Of a stretch of 64,000 bases of DNA, positions 25,884-34,894 are shown piece by piece (position 1 is the first letter of the stretch; each line of letters begins with the position of its first letter). The translations under genes and the position numbers were made by a program. The notes under the pieces were generated by a model that saw only the letters and a program-made list of their open reading frames with translations, was not told where the DNA came from and did not search any database. The stretch is from contig NZ_CP017141.1 in the NCBI RefSeq assembly GCF_001721645.1, forward strand, positions 1,798,001 to 1,862,000, read 5' to 3'. The stretch is from Pedobacter steynii (GTDB taxonomy: Bacteria; Bacteroidota; Bacteroidia; Sphingobacteriales; Sphingobacteriaceae).

Positions 25884-27884
25884 ATGAAACTTAAAATATT
25901 ACTCGTCCTCTGCCTGCTTAGCAATATTGTCAGTGCTCAGTTTGTAACCAATAGTAAAAGAGTTGCTGATGTCTATTACCTGAATAAGGAATATTATGCG
26001 GCAGCAGAATATTATAAAAAAGCGCTGCAGATCTCAGCAGATAGCTCGGGTTTCGTAGTGCCTTATGGCTTTGAAACTAAAATGAAACAGGAGAGTCCAA
26101 AGAAAGAAGACTATGAATATAGTGTCTTTCAGTTGGCAGAATCTCTCAGGCAGTATAAAAACTTTACCGATGCAGAGAAATGGTATGCCATCGCTAAAGA
26201 TTTTAACAACCCGAAATATATCCTGAGTACTTTTTGGTACGGGGTCACTTTAAGGGCTAATCAGAATTATACGGAAGCGATTCATGCTTTTGAGACTTTT
26301 CAAAAGAAGTACACTGCTCAGGATGAGTATAGTGCAAGGGCTAAAACTGAAATCGCTTCCTGCAGGTTTGCTTTATATGAGGTCAGCCATCCACGCTTGT
26401 TTAAGCTGGGGAGATTGAAGAACGATATCAATCAGGCGGGTTCTAATTATACACCGCTATTAAGAGGAAATAATTTTTATTTTACCTCTTCCAGACCAAT
26501 TGGAAGTGCGGGTAAAAACATCGTTTTATCGGACACTAAAAATAGTTCAAAAGTAACCAGAAGGCAGACGCCCTATGTAAACGCGATTTATGAAACTTCG
26601 GGTAACCCATTAACAGAAAGCATTTCTGTTAAGAAGATTCCGGCAAGTAGTAAAGATAAAGAATTGGCTACTCCGGCTTTTCTTCCAAATGGAAAAGTAA
26701 TGTTTATCACGGGATGGAGCGCGAAAGAAACCAGAAAAATTTATCAGTTGAATTCGGCTTCCGAAACAGGAAAAGACTGGTCTGAACCAGTAGAACTTGG
26801 AGGCAATATTAATGTGAAAGGGTTCAATGCCATGCAGCCTTCAGTAACAAAAAACGGTAAATACCTTATATTTTCTTCAGATCGTCCAGGTGGGCAGGGG
26901 AAATACGATTTGTGGTATTGTGCCATTCGCCCGGACGGCTCGTTGGGGCAGGCTGTAAATATGGGGAATACTGTTAATACTTCAGGAGATGAAGAAGCTC
27001 CATATTATAATGTGAAGAATAAAAAGTTGTTGTATAGCAGTAACGGCAGAGTAGGGCTCGGGGGCTTCGATTTCTATGAAAGCGATGGAGATTTTGATAG
27101 CTGGTCTGAACCGAGAAATCTGGGATATCCACTTAACTCTTCTAAGGATGACTTGTATTTTACACCTCGCGACGATTCGGATGAGGAAGGTTATATCAGT
27201 TCGGACCGGGAGTCTTTATGTTGTCTGGAAATCTTTCATGTTAAACGTGAATACCTGAGCATCAGAGGTGCAATTTTAGATTGTCTCACTGGAAAACCAT
27301 TGGAAAATGTAGTGGTAACTCTTGCCGACTCTCTGCAACAGTTTAAATTTACAACGGGAACAGATGGGAAATATAATTTTAAGGTCAACTCTAATCGTCA
27401 GCTAAAAATTACTGCAGAGAAAGAGAAGTACTTTATCAAAACCTTAAGCTATTCTTATGATCAGCTGGCGCAAAAGGATACGCTGTTCAGCGAAGAGATT
27501 TGTCTTACTCCGTATGAAAAAGATAAACCAATCGTACTTAAGGATGTATTGTATGAATTTGACAAAGCGGACCTGACCGCAGATTCTAAAGTAAAAATGG
27601 ATTATCTGTACACCATTATGGTGGACAACCCTAAAATTGAAATTGAGTTAAGTGCTCATACCGATAGCAAAGGAACACCGGCTTATAACCTCGATCTTTC
27701 AGACAGACGGGCCAAGTCCTGTGTAGATTACCTCGTTGCAAAAGGAATTTCAGAAAGCAGGATGACGAGCAAGGGGTATGGAATGACTATGCCAGTGGCT
27801 CCAAATAAGCTTTCAAATGGAAAAGACAATCCCGCAGGGAGAGCATTAAACAGACGTACAGAATTCAAGGTTACCAAAAATTAA
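25884..27884 (+). CDS. OmpA family protein with PD40 repeats (PorE-like)
   Basis: A 666-residue envelope protein. A signal peptide covers 1-18 (IVSAQ). TPR-like helices lie at about 25-165 (YYAAAEYYKKAL, DAEKWYAIAKDF), PD40/WD40-like beta-propeller strands at about 190-450 (LIFSSDRPGGQGKYDLWY, LLYSSNGRVGLGGFDFYE), a carboxypeptidase-regulatory-like domain at about 460-545 and a C-terminal OmpA peptidoglycan-binding domain at about 550-666 (LSAHTDSKG, NLDLSDRRAKSCVDYL). This architecture is found in T9SS-linked proteins such as PorE. It lies 11 bp after the PorP/SprF gene, so it probably links the cargo or its anchor to peptidoglycan. Confidence 0.93.
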   Translation: MKLKILLVLCLLSNIVSAQFVTNSKRVADVYYLNKEYYAAAEYYKKALQISADSSGFVVPYGFETKMKQESPKKEDYEYSVFQLAESLRQYKNFTDAEKWYAIAKDFNNPKYILSTFWYGVTLRANQNYTEAIHAFETFQKKYTAQDEYSARAKTEIASCRFALYEVSHPRLFKLGRLKNDINQAGSNYTPLLRGNNFYFTSSRPIGSAGKNIVLSDTKNSSKVTRRQTPYVNAIYETSGNPLTESISVKKIPASSKDKELATPAFLPNGKVMFITGWSAKETRKIYQLNSASETGKDWSEPVELGGNINVKGFNAMQPSVTKNGKYLIFSSDRPGGQGKYDLWYCAIRPDGSLGQAVNMGNTVNTSGDEEAPYYNVKNKKLLYSSNGRVGLGGFDFYESDGDFDSWSEPRNLGYPLNSSKDDLYFTPRDDSDEEGYISSDRESLCCLEIFHVKREYLSIRGAILDCLTGKPLENVVVTLADSLQQFKFTTGTDGKYNFKVNSNRQLKITAEKEKYFIKTLSYSYDQLAQKDTLFSEEICLTPYEKDKPIVLKDVLYEFDKADLTADSKVKMDYLYTIMVDNPKIEIELSAHTDSKGTPAYNLDLSDRRAKSCVDYLVAKGISESRMTSKGYGMTMPVAPNKLSNGKDNPAGRALNRRTEFKVTKN

Positions 27885-27904
27885 AAATAAGTTCTCAATC
27901 AAAG

Positions 27905-27956
27905 GCCTCGGTCTGAATATTCAAGATTAATTCTTAATATTCAGACCGGGGCTTTT
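27905..27956 (+). terminator. Rho-independent terminator of the adhesin operon
   Basis: A 17-bp stem with one G-U pair (arms 27905-27921 and 27936-27952) is followed by TTTT. The last T is the first base of the next gene's promoter -7 element. Confidence 0.85.
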
Positions 27957-27963
27957 ACCTTTG
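27956..27963 (+). promoter_or_regulatory. Bacteroidota -7 element joined to the preceding terminator
   Basis: TACCTTTG fits TAnnTTTG and lies 15 bp before the ATG at 27979. Its expected -33 region falls inside the terminator hairpin. Confidence 0.5.
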
Positions 27964-27978
27964 CATCAAAAACAGCTT

Positions 27979-28167
27979 ATGCATACTGAAGCACAGATTA
28001 AAATGATTGCAGATACCTTACTTCCTGGATTCCTGCCTAAAGATCCCAATGAAAAAATACTTGTTTTTCATTTTACCTTACCTCCGGATGCAAATTATAA
28101 AGTCAGTTATCTTAAAAGTGTTAAGAACGAATGGGAATTTAGTGGTTTCGAAAAAGTCGAGAGATAG
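27979..28167 (+). CDS. Small protein of unknown function
   Basis: A 62-residue soluble protein (MHTEAQIKMIADTLLPGF to SGFEKVER). No signal peptide, membrane helix or known motif is seen. The frame also opens with a TTG at 27961, but that lies inside the promoter element, so the ATG at 27979 is preferred. A promoter element of its own and protein-like composition support it as a real gene. Confidence 0.6.
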   Translation: MHTEAQIKMIADTLLPGFLPKDPNEKILVFHFTLPPDANYKVSYLKSVKNEWEFSGFEKVER

Positions 28168-28563
28168 CTTGCAAACTTGTTTTTTTTAAGAAAATCGATG
28201 ATTTTGTTTACTTTTAATTGATATTCAGTTCTATAGCTGATTTGGGTGTGAGGGCGCCAGGTAAAGAAATGGGATAATATATAGGGAAATATGAATATAG
28301 CGTAGTGAAATAGGCTGTTTAATCACCAAAGTGAGTAAAAATTACCCGGGTTAAATCAGCGGGAATTATTGCATATCTACTGGTTCTGATATCGGATTAT
28401 TGCGTTTTTTTGTTTTTGATTGGTAAAAAATGCGAAATCACTCGGATATGCCTTATTAACTTCTGTTTGTATTTAAGATCCAATTCATCCTGTGTGCCAA
28501 ATAGATAAGGCCTCCCAATAGGTATGGTAATTGTTAAAGTATATATGACTAGATTTTAATGAA
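28168..28563. other. Intergenic region, nothing clear
   Basis: No gene or RNA structure that I can name is seen in these 396 AT-rich bases. A 6-3-6 inverted repeat AAAATC/GATTTT occurs at 28191-28205 without a T tract. Confidence 0.5.
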
Positions 28564-29097
28564 TTGGAAAACAACATAGGAAGTACCTTGGTTCCGTCGG
28601 ATGAAGATGCCCGATTGGAAAATTTAAAAAAGTATAAAATTCTATATACTAAAACTGAGCCTATATTTGATCAGCTTGCTGCCCTTACAGCAACAATGAT
28701 GAATACACCTATTGCAATGATCAACTTTGTGGATCGGGATAAAGTATGGACGAAAGCGGATCAGAGCGGCCATGCCGGACTGGAAGTGGACCGTGAAGTC
28801 AGCCTGTGTTCATTGGCGATCTTAAATGACAGCGTGACGGTGTTTGAGGACCTGATTCAGGATCCCTGTCTGATCTCCAACCCACTGATTGTCGGAGAAT
28901 CAGGTCTGCGCTTTTACGCTGCGGCATCCATTACGACCAATGAAGGTTTTAGAGTAGGAGCAGTTTGCATCGTAGATAAGAAGCCGAGGGTGTTCAAAGA
29001 GGAAGACCGGAAGAAGCTGGAATTGATTGCGCTGATGGTGAGAAAAGAAATGAATAAAAGGATAGGAATAACAGAGCTTGAACCTCAAGCCGTGTAA
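28564..29097 (+). CDS. GAF domain protein
   Basis: A 177-residue cytoplasmic protein that is essentially one GAF domain, in the form common in Bacteroidota: ARLENLKKYKILYT, PIFDQLAALTATMMNTPIAMINFVDRDKVW, CSLAIL and FYAAASITTNEGFRVGAVCIVD. There is no output domain, so it may sense a small molecule for a partner or be a regulatory stub. The start is uncertain. An in-frame TGA lies at 28546-28548 and the only upstream start codon that keeps the domain whole is the TTG at 28564. An out-of-frame ATG lies at 28559. Confidence 0.85.
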   Translation: MENNIGSTLVPSDEDARLENLKKYKILYTKTEPIFDQLAALTATMMNTPIAMINFVDRDKVWTKADQSGHAGLEVDREVSLCSLAILNDSVTVFEDLIQDPCLISNPLIVGESGLRFYAAASITTNEGFRVGAVCIVDKKPRVFKEEDRKKLELIALMVRKEMNKRIGITELEPQAV

Positions 29098-29108
29098 TCG
29101 TACTTTTG
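29078..29108 (+). promoter_or_regulatory. Promoter of the acetyltransferase gene (TTG-N20-TACTTTTG)
   Basis: The -33 TTG (29078-29080) lies inside the end of the GAF gene and the -7 element TACTTTTG is at 29101-29108. The ATG follows 7 bp later, so the mRNA leader is very short. Confidence 0.55.
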
Positions 29109-29115
29109 CAGGCAA

Positions 29116-29559
29116 ATGAGGATTACAAAAATAGATGACCATATTCCAATGGATTTGTTTCTGCTAGCAGATCCGGCAGAGCAAAGTATCCTGGGGTACC
29201 TTCCGGATTCATTGGTTTATATTGCCAAAATTGAGGGAGAAACCGTCGGTGGTTATATCCTGTATCCCCTGGGAGATGGTAAGTACGAGCTTAAAAATAT
29301 TGCCGTCCTTTCCGGATATCAAAATAAGGGAATCGGTACTGAATTACTTCGGCACCTTTTTGAGGTGGTAAAAGAACTGAAAGGAAAAAGCGTGGAAGTT
29401 GGAACTGGTACCTTTGGCTATCAGCTGGCTTTTTATCAACGCGCCGGATTCAGAGCCGACAGAATTGATAAAGATTTCTTTTTACTGAATTATAAAGAAG
29501 CTATTTTTGAAAACGGGATTCAACATAAAGACATGCTTCGCCTGTTGATTAAACTGTAA
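29116..29559 (+). CDS. GNAT family N-acetyltransferase
   Basis: A 147-residue acetyl-CoA-dependent acetyltransferase. The core is seen as GGYILYPLGDGKYELKNIAV (strands 3-4), the acetyl-CoA loop YQNKGIGTELL and a later FYQRAGFR. The substrate cannot be told. It follows the GAF gene by 18 bp but has its own promoter, and its last 11 bases overlap the end of the convergent kinase gene. Confidence 0.9.
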   Translation: MRITKIDDHIPMDLFLLADPAEQSILGYLPDSLVYIAKIEGETVGGYILYPLGDGKYELKNIAVLSGYQNKGIGTELLRHLFEVVKELKGKSVEVGTGTFGYQLAFYQRAGFRADRIDKDFFLLNYKEAIFENGIQHKDMLRLLIKL

Positions 29560-30403
29560 TTCCTTCTTTTCTAAGGATATAGTTGTAGATTCCTTCAATA
29601 GGCTTCTGATAGATTTTGCCTACCTTCACCTGATTGTTTAAACAAACTTCTCTTAGGATATCCTGATAATAAAAAGCAATGGAGCCCACAAAATGACAGT
29701 TCAGACTTTTATAGTTTGGATAATCTTTGATGTTGCTGTCTACAAACTCCTGAAAGCCTTCGCGTAAAATATTAATAATGAAAGGGTGGTCTGTATGTTC
29801 TGCCATGAAACGGCTGATAGAAGCAAGATAGGTATTGGGAGATGGTTTTTGATAGAGATTGGTTACTACAGTCTCCTTGTCGATTTGATGGTTCTGTGCA
29901 AATTTTACGCTTAGTTCTGTCGGCATAGTCCCATAAAGATAATTGGTAATGAGCTTTCGCCCGAAGAAAGTCCCGGAACCTTCGTCTCCTAAAACATAGC
30001 CTAAACCATGAGCGCCACTATGTACATTTTTTCCATCATAATAAGAAATATTAGAGCCTGTTCCAAGAATGCAGGTTAATCCTTTCTGATCACCACAGGT
30101 AGCGTAGGCAGAGCCAATTAAATCATGTTCCACCGAAACATAAGCCTGAGTGAAAAAAGAAGAAATACCATTGGAGATCACCTCGACTTTATCCGGGGAA
30201 GAACAACCCGCTCCAAAGAAGTATATTTCCTTTACTTTTTCTGCATAAGATGCGATTTCCTTCTTCTTTGAAAACAGCTTGAAAATATCATGCGCGTTCA
30301 AAAAATAAGGATTAATACCCTGTGTACTAAAACTGATCGTCTCTTCCGGGCTATAACCCATCCAATCAGTTTTAGAGGAGCCGCTGTCTGCTACTAGAAT
30401 CAT
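29549..30403 (-). CDS. BadF/BadG-type ATPase, N-acetylglucosamine kinase-like
   Basis: A 284-residue member of the ASKHA fold. The phosphate-1 loop is VADSGSSKTDW at the N terminus, the phosphate-2 segment is CILGTGSNISY and the conserved block HGLGYVLGDEGSGTFFGRKL follows. In this family such single-domain proteins are usually N-acetylglucosamine or N-acetylmuramic acid kinases used in cell-wall sugar recycling. It starts 18 bp after the TolC-like gene in the same direction, so it is probably cotranscribed with the efflux operon; no functional tie is obvious. Confidence 0.88.
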   Translation of the reverse strand: MILVADSGSSKTDWMGYSPEETISFSTQGINPYFLNAHDIFKLFSKKKEIASYAEKVKEIYFFGAGCSSPDKVEVISNGISSFFTQAYVSVEHDLIGSAYATCGDQKGLTCILGTGSNISYYDGKNVHSGAHGLGYVLGDEGSGTFFGRKLITNYLYGTMPTELSVKFAQNHQIDKETVVTNLYQKPSPNTYLASISRFMAEHTDHPFIINILREGFQEFVDSNIKDYPNYKSLNCHFVGSIAFYYQDILREVCLNNQVKVGKIYQKPIEGIYNYILRKEGITV

Positions 30404-30421
30404 TTGCTAAAAATAACAATC

Positions 30422-31735
30422 TTATTGAATATTTAGAGTGCCACTGATTTCTTTTAAGCTGATTTCAGTAAGTTTCGCCTGATATTGTGCATCCAGATAT
30501 CGGGTAATGGCTGTAATGGAGTTTCTTTGGGCCTCTCTTAGCTCCAATGGAGAGATACTTCCCAACCTGTATTTTTCAAGCGTGATGTCCAGGTTTTGTT
30601 TCGCGATATCCACATTGTTCTTCTCTATTTTCAGCAGGTCAAGATTGGTCAGGTAATTCTGATAAGCAGAAAGGAGTTGCGCGTTGATATCTTGTCTTGC
30701 TTTTTCCAGATTCAGTTCTGTGGTGTTGATTTCTACTTTTGCATTACGCTCGTTTTGGCGCTGCAGGAAGCCGTTAAACAAGTTTAGGCTGGCTGTAACG
30801 CCATAAGTGAAACCCCTTGCCCTGAATTGTGTATTAAAGCCTGTAGGGCTGGTGCTGTTAGAGAATTCGTAGCCGCTGTTCAGACCCACTGTAGGATAGC
30901 GCTGCCCTTTTACTTGTTTCAGGTTAAGTTCTGCAATTTTTTTATTGATAAATGCGGATTGTAGAGCAGGATTGAGTTGCTGAGCCAGACCAGACAACTC
31001 TGTATAATTTAAATCCCTTTCTATTTTCATATTTTGATCTACCTCGAAAACCAGATTCAGGTCTCTGGCCATAACCTGGTTTAAGGTCACCATATTTGTT
31101 CTGAGCACATTTTTCTGTTGCAAATAAAGTGAGGTATCTGCATTATAATCTACAGTAGCGGAAAGTACATCCAGTTTAGAGCCTCTTCCAATCTCCAGCT
31201 TGTTTTTAGCTATGGTTAAACGCATCCTTGAAATGTCGAGTGCCGTGTCTGTAGCCATGACCAGTTGCTGTTGTCTGACTAAAGCATAATAGCCGTTGAT
31301 TACATCGGCAACTGTGGCAATGACTGTTCCTTTTGCATTCACTTCTCCCAATTTTTGCAATTCTTTAAGCCGGTCGTAATTGGCAAACATCTGGAAACCA
31401 TCAAATATAGTCCATCCTAAAGCTGCCCCATAGCTTTGATTGGTGCTTCTCGCCCCGTCTGTTCTCCGTTCTGTTCCTGTAGCTTGGGTCTGTACCGTAT
31501 TCTGATTGCTGCCTCCTCTGCTGTAATCGGCCGTAAGTTTAGGAAGCATTCCTGCATTGCCGGGGTTGATATTATTTTTTGCAATCTGGATTTCATTATT
31601 AACCAGCCGGATGTCATAATTGTTTTTTAAGGCAGTACTGATGGCTTCTTCCAAACTCAGTTTTTGTTGTGCAAAGCCCGCATGGCCACTTCCGAGCAGC
31701 ACCACCAGGGCAAATAGAAGTTTCCGGGTTTTCAT
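30422..31735 (-). CDS. TolC family outer membrane efflux protein
   Basis: A 437-residue outer-membrane channel with signal peptide (MKTRKLLFALVVLLG to GFAQQ). I chose the ATG at 31735 because it starts the signal peptide; an ATG at 31762 adds nine unlikely residues. The two internal repeats of the family are seen: LSLEEAISTALKNNYDIRL near the start and a second half with LNLFNGFLQRQNERNAKVEI and SPLELREAQRNSI. It completes the tripartite pump encoded upstream, 30 bp after the pump gene. Confidence 0.95.
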   Translation of the reverse strand: MKTRKLLFALVVLLGSGHAGFAQQKLSLEEAISTALKNNYDIRLVNNEIQIAKNNINPGNAGMLPKLTADYSRGGSNQNTVQTQATGTERRTDGARSTNQSYGAALGWTIFDGFQMFANYDRLKELQKLGEVNAKGTVIATVADVINGYYALVRQQQLVMATDTALDISRMRLTIAKNKLEIGRGSKLDVLSATVDYNADTSLYLQQKNVLRTNMVTLNQVMARDLNLVFEVDQNMKIERDLNYTELSGLAQQLNPALQSAFINKKIAELNLKQVKGQRYPTVGLNSGYEFSNSTSPTGFNTQFRARGFTYGVTASLNLFNGFLQRQNERNAKVEINTTELNLEKARQDINAQLLSAYQNYLTNLDLLKIEKNNVDIAKQNLDITLEKYRLGSISPLELREAQRNSITAITRYLDAQYQAKLTEISLKEISGTLNIQ

Positions 31736-31765
31736 TGTGATATGGAGTTGAAACTGGATCATGAA

Positions 31766-34700
31766 TTAATGTGCTGTTTTTTCTGAACTCTCTTCAGCTA
31801 AAGCCGCCTTTAATGAAAGTTCTAATTCTGTATTTGCTTTGTGCTCTTTAGACCAGTAGGAGTAAATAGCCGGAATTACAAACAGGGTTAATATCAGGGC
31901 GAACAAAGTTCCGCCAACGATCACAATTCCCATTCCCATCCTGCTTTTTGCTGCGGCTCCTAAAGCCATGGCAATTGGAAGTGCTCCAATAGCAATGGCC
32001 AGACTGGTCATTAGGATTGGCCTGAGTCTGGAAACTGAAGCCTCTCTGATCGCGTCATGAACACTTTTTCCTGTTTCTTTTAGCTGATTGGCGAATTCTA
32101 CAATTAAGATTCCATTTTTAGTTACCAGTCCGATCAGCATGATCGTCCCGATCTGGCTGAAGATATTCCAGCTTTGACCAAATAGCCAGAGTGATAAAAA
32201 GGCCCCGGCAACGGCCATTGGCACAGTGAGAATGATAATCACAGGATCTACAAAACTCTCAAATTGTGCAGAAAGGATCAGGTATACCAGCAATAAGGCA
32301 AGTCCAAAGGCGAATAGTGTATTGGAAGAACTTTCCTGGAAATCCCTGGATTCACCGCCAAGATCTGTAGAAAATGATTCATCCAGTATCTTAGCTGAAA
32401 TCCTGTCCATGGCTTCAATTCCTTCACCGATGCTTTTGCCTGGTGCCAATCCGGCGGAAACTGTAGCCGAGATAAAACGGTTATTTCTGTATAACTGTGG
32501 CGGACTACTTTTTTCTCTTGCCGTCACCATATTGTCTACCTGAATCAATTCATTTTTGTTATTTCTTACATAAACAGAGCTCAGGTCTAAAGGATCTTTA
32601 CGGTCGTTCATCTCAAATTGCCCGATTACTTGATATTGTTTGCCATTCATAAAGAAATAAGAGAAACGCTGACCACTTAAGCCCAGCTGAAGTGCCATTC
32701 CTATATCTGATACTGATACTCCGAGATTTTTCGCTTTATCTCTGTCGATGGTTAAATCGATTTCCGGTTTATTGAATTTAAGGTCCACATCAGAAGTGGT
32801 GAAAGTAGGATCTTTGGCTACTTCATCCATAAACAAAGGAACTTTATCCCTGAGTTTCTCAAAGTTTTGAGCCTGGATGATGTAATTAACCGGTAACCCG
32901 CCCCTTCGGCCTACAGAAATCGTAGGTTGCTGGGTAACGACAACTTTTCCTTCGGTATATCTTCTGGTAATCCTCGTTAGCTTGGCAGCAATTTGATCCT
33001 GAGTAAGACCACGGTCGCCGGGATCGGATAACCCCATCCGGATAAACCCACTATTTGTAGATCCTGATCCACCAAATCCCGGGGAAGTAATGGTGATATT
33101 GACTTTTGTATCCGGAATAGAATCGCTGATCATCTGCTGAATTTTCATCATGAAGCGATCTGTATAGGCAAAAGAAGAGCCTTCCGGTGTGGTTACACGC
33201 ATATTGATCGCACTACGGTCATCATAAGGAGCTGTTTCTTTCGGTAAAATTTTCCAGAATAATGCGATCATGGCCACACAGACCAGAATAATGGGGATAG
33301 ATAGCCATTTTTTATTGAGGAACTTATTCAGGTTATCCGCATAACTGTCGTTCAATTTAACAAAATAGGGTTCTGTAAGGTTATAAAACTTAGACTTTTC
33401 ATGCCCTGTTTTTTTCATCAGGTAAGCATTTAGCATTGGGGTCAGGGTGAGGGATACAAAGGCCGAAATGAGCACGGCGGCGCCAATTACAATCCCGAAC
33501 TCCCGAAAGAGCCGCCCGACGAATCCCTCCAGAAAGATCACTGGTAAAAATACTGCTGCCAGCGTTACGGAGATGGAGATCACTGCGAAAAATATCTCAT
33601 TAGATCCTTTGATCGCTGCTTCAAATGGGGAGTAGCCTTCTTCCACCTTTTTAAAAATGTTTTCGGTCACTACAATCCCATCATCCACCACCAATCCGGT
33701 GGCCAGAACGATGGCCAGTAAAGACAAAACATTGATGGAGAATCCAAAAATGTACATGATAAAGAAGGTGAAAATCAATGATACAGGGATATCCAATAAA
33801 GGTCTGATGGCAATTGCCCAATCCCTGAAAAACAAATAAATAATCAGGATCACCAGGATCAGGGAAAGAATAATGGTTTCCGCAACTTCCGTTACAGACA
33901 TTTTAATGAACTTAGTGGTATCTAAAGAGATGTTTAGCTTAATGTCTTTAGGGACATCTTTCTGTAATTGTTCAAATCTCTTGTCAAACTCTTTTGAGAT
34001 GTCCAGGTAATTTGCCCCCGGTTGAGGAACAAGTCCTACCGCCACCATGGGTTTACCTGATTCTCTTAATATGGTTTCCTCGTTTTCTGAACCGAGCACT
34101 GCATAACCGACATCCTTTAAACGAACCACATTATCGGTGTCATTTTTCAGAATAAGGTTGTTAAACTCTTCTTCATTGGTCAGTTTTCCAAGGGTCTTTA
34201 CGATCAGCTCTGTATTTGCCCCTGTAATTTTTCCGGATGGAAGTTCCACATTTTCATTGTTAAGTGCGGTAACGATATCCTGTGAGGTTAGCCCATAAGC
34301 AGCCAGCTTATCCGGTGAAATCCGGATTCTCATTGCATATTTCCGCTGACCCTGGATCTGTACAGTACTAACACCTGTGATGGTCTGCAGGCGGTCTGCA
34401 ATAACATTTTCTGCATAATCACTGAGCTCCATCACATTGCGTTTATCACTTTGAATGGTCATGGTGATTACCGCATCCGAGTTGGCATCTGCTTTACTCA
34501 CCACCGGATTTCCGTCAATATCTTTGGGAAGGCTTCTTGCGGCTTGTGATACTTTATCACGTACATCATTTGCTGCGTCATCGATGTCCTTATTCAGGTT
34601 AAATTCTATGGTGATGTTACTGCTTCCCTGATTGCTGGAAGAGGAAATATTCCTGATCCCATCAATACCATTAATGGATTTCTCCAGGGGTTCTGTAATC

Positions 34701-34885
34701 TGGGATTCAATGATGTCTGAGTTTGCGCCCGGATAAGATGTCCTTACGGAAACGACCGTAGGGTCAATATTCGGATACTCCCTAACGCCCAGGAAATTAT
34801 AACCAATGACGCCAAAAAGGAGGATCATCAGGTTCATTACGATGGCCAGAACTGGCCTTTTTATACTGGTGGTTGAAATACTCAT
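31766..34885 (-). CDS. RND multidrug efflux transporter (AcrB/MexF type)
   Basis: A 1039-residue inner-membrane proton/drug antiporter. It begins MSISTTSIKRPVLAIVMNLM and shows the family features: proton-relay aspartates in GLVVDDGIVVTENI, EFGIVIGAAVLISAFVSLTLTPML, and the second-half helix block GLVTKNGILIVEFANQL with LRPILMTSLA. There are twelve expected membrane helices and two large periplasmic loops. It belongs to the hydrophobe/amphiphile exporter class; the substrate is unknown. It lies 9 bp after the membrane fusion gene. Confidence 0.96.
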   Translation of the reverse strand: MSISTTSIKRPVLAIVMNLMILLFGVIGYNFLGVREYPNIDPTVVSVRTSYPGANSDIIESQITEPLEKSINGIDGIRNISSSSNQGSSNITIEFNLNKDIDDAANDVRDKVSQAARSLPKDIDGNPVVSKADANSDAVITMTIQSDKRNVMELSDYAENVIADRLQTITGVSTVQIQGQRKYAMRIRISPDKLAAYGLTSQDIVTALNNENVELPSGKITGANTELIVKTLGKLTNEEEFNNLILKNDTDNVVRLKDVGYAVLGSENEETILRESGKPMVAVGLVPQPGANYLDISKEFDKRFEQLQKDVPKDIKLNISLDTTKFIKMSVTEVAETIILSLILVILIIYLFFRDWAIAIRPLLDIPVSLIFTFFIMYIFGFSINVLSLLAIVLATGLVVDDGIVVTENIFKKVEEGYSPFEAAIKGSNEIFFAVISISVTLAAVFLPVIFLEGFVGRLFREFGIVIGAAVLISAFVSLTLTPMLNAYLMKKTGHEKSKFYNLTEPYFVKLNDSYADNLNKFLNKKWLSIPIILVCVAMIALFWKILPKETAPYDDRSAINMRVTTPEGSSFAYTDRFMMKIQQMISDSIPDTKVNITITSPGFGGSGSTNSGFIRMGLSDPGDRGLTQDQIAAKLTRITRRYTEGKVVVTQQPTISVGRRGGLPVNYIIQAQNFEKLRDKVPLFMDEVAKDPTFTTSDVDLKFNKPEIDLTIDRDKAKNLGVSVSDIGMALQLGLSGQRFSYFFMNGKQYQVIGQFEMNDRKDPLDLSSVYVRNNKNELIQVDNMVTAREKSSPPQLYRNNRFISATVSAGLAPGKSIGEGIEAMDRISAKILDESFSTDLGGESRDFQESSSNTLFAFGLALLLVYLILSAQFESFVDPVIIILTVPMAVAGAFLSLWLFGQSWNIFSQIGTIMLIGLVTKNGILIVEFANQLKETGKSVHDAIREASVSRLRPILMTSLAIAIGALPIAMALGAAAKSRMGMGIVIVGGTLFALILTLFVIPAIYSYWSKEHKANTELELSLKAALAEESSEKTAH

Positions 34886-34894
34886 AAAGGAAAC

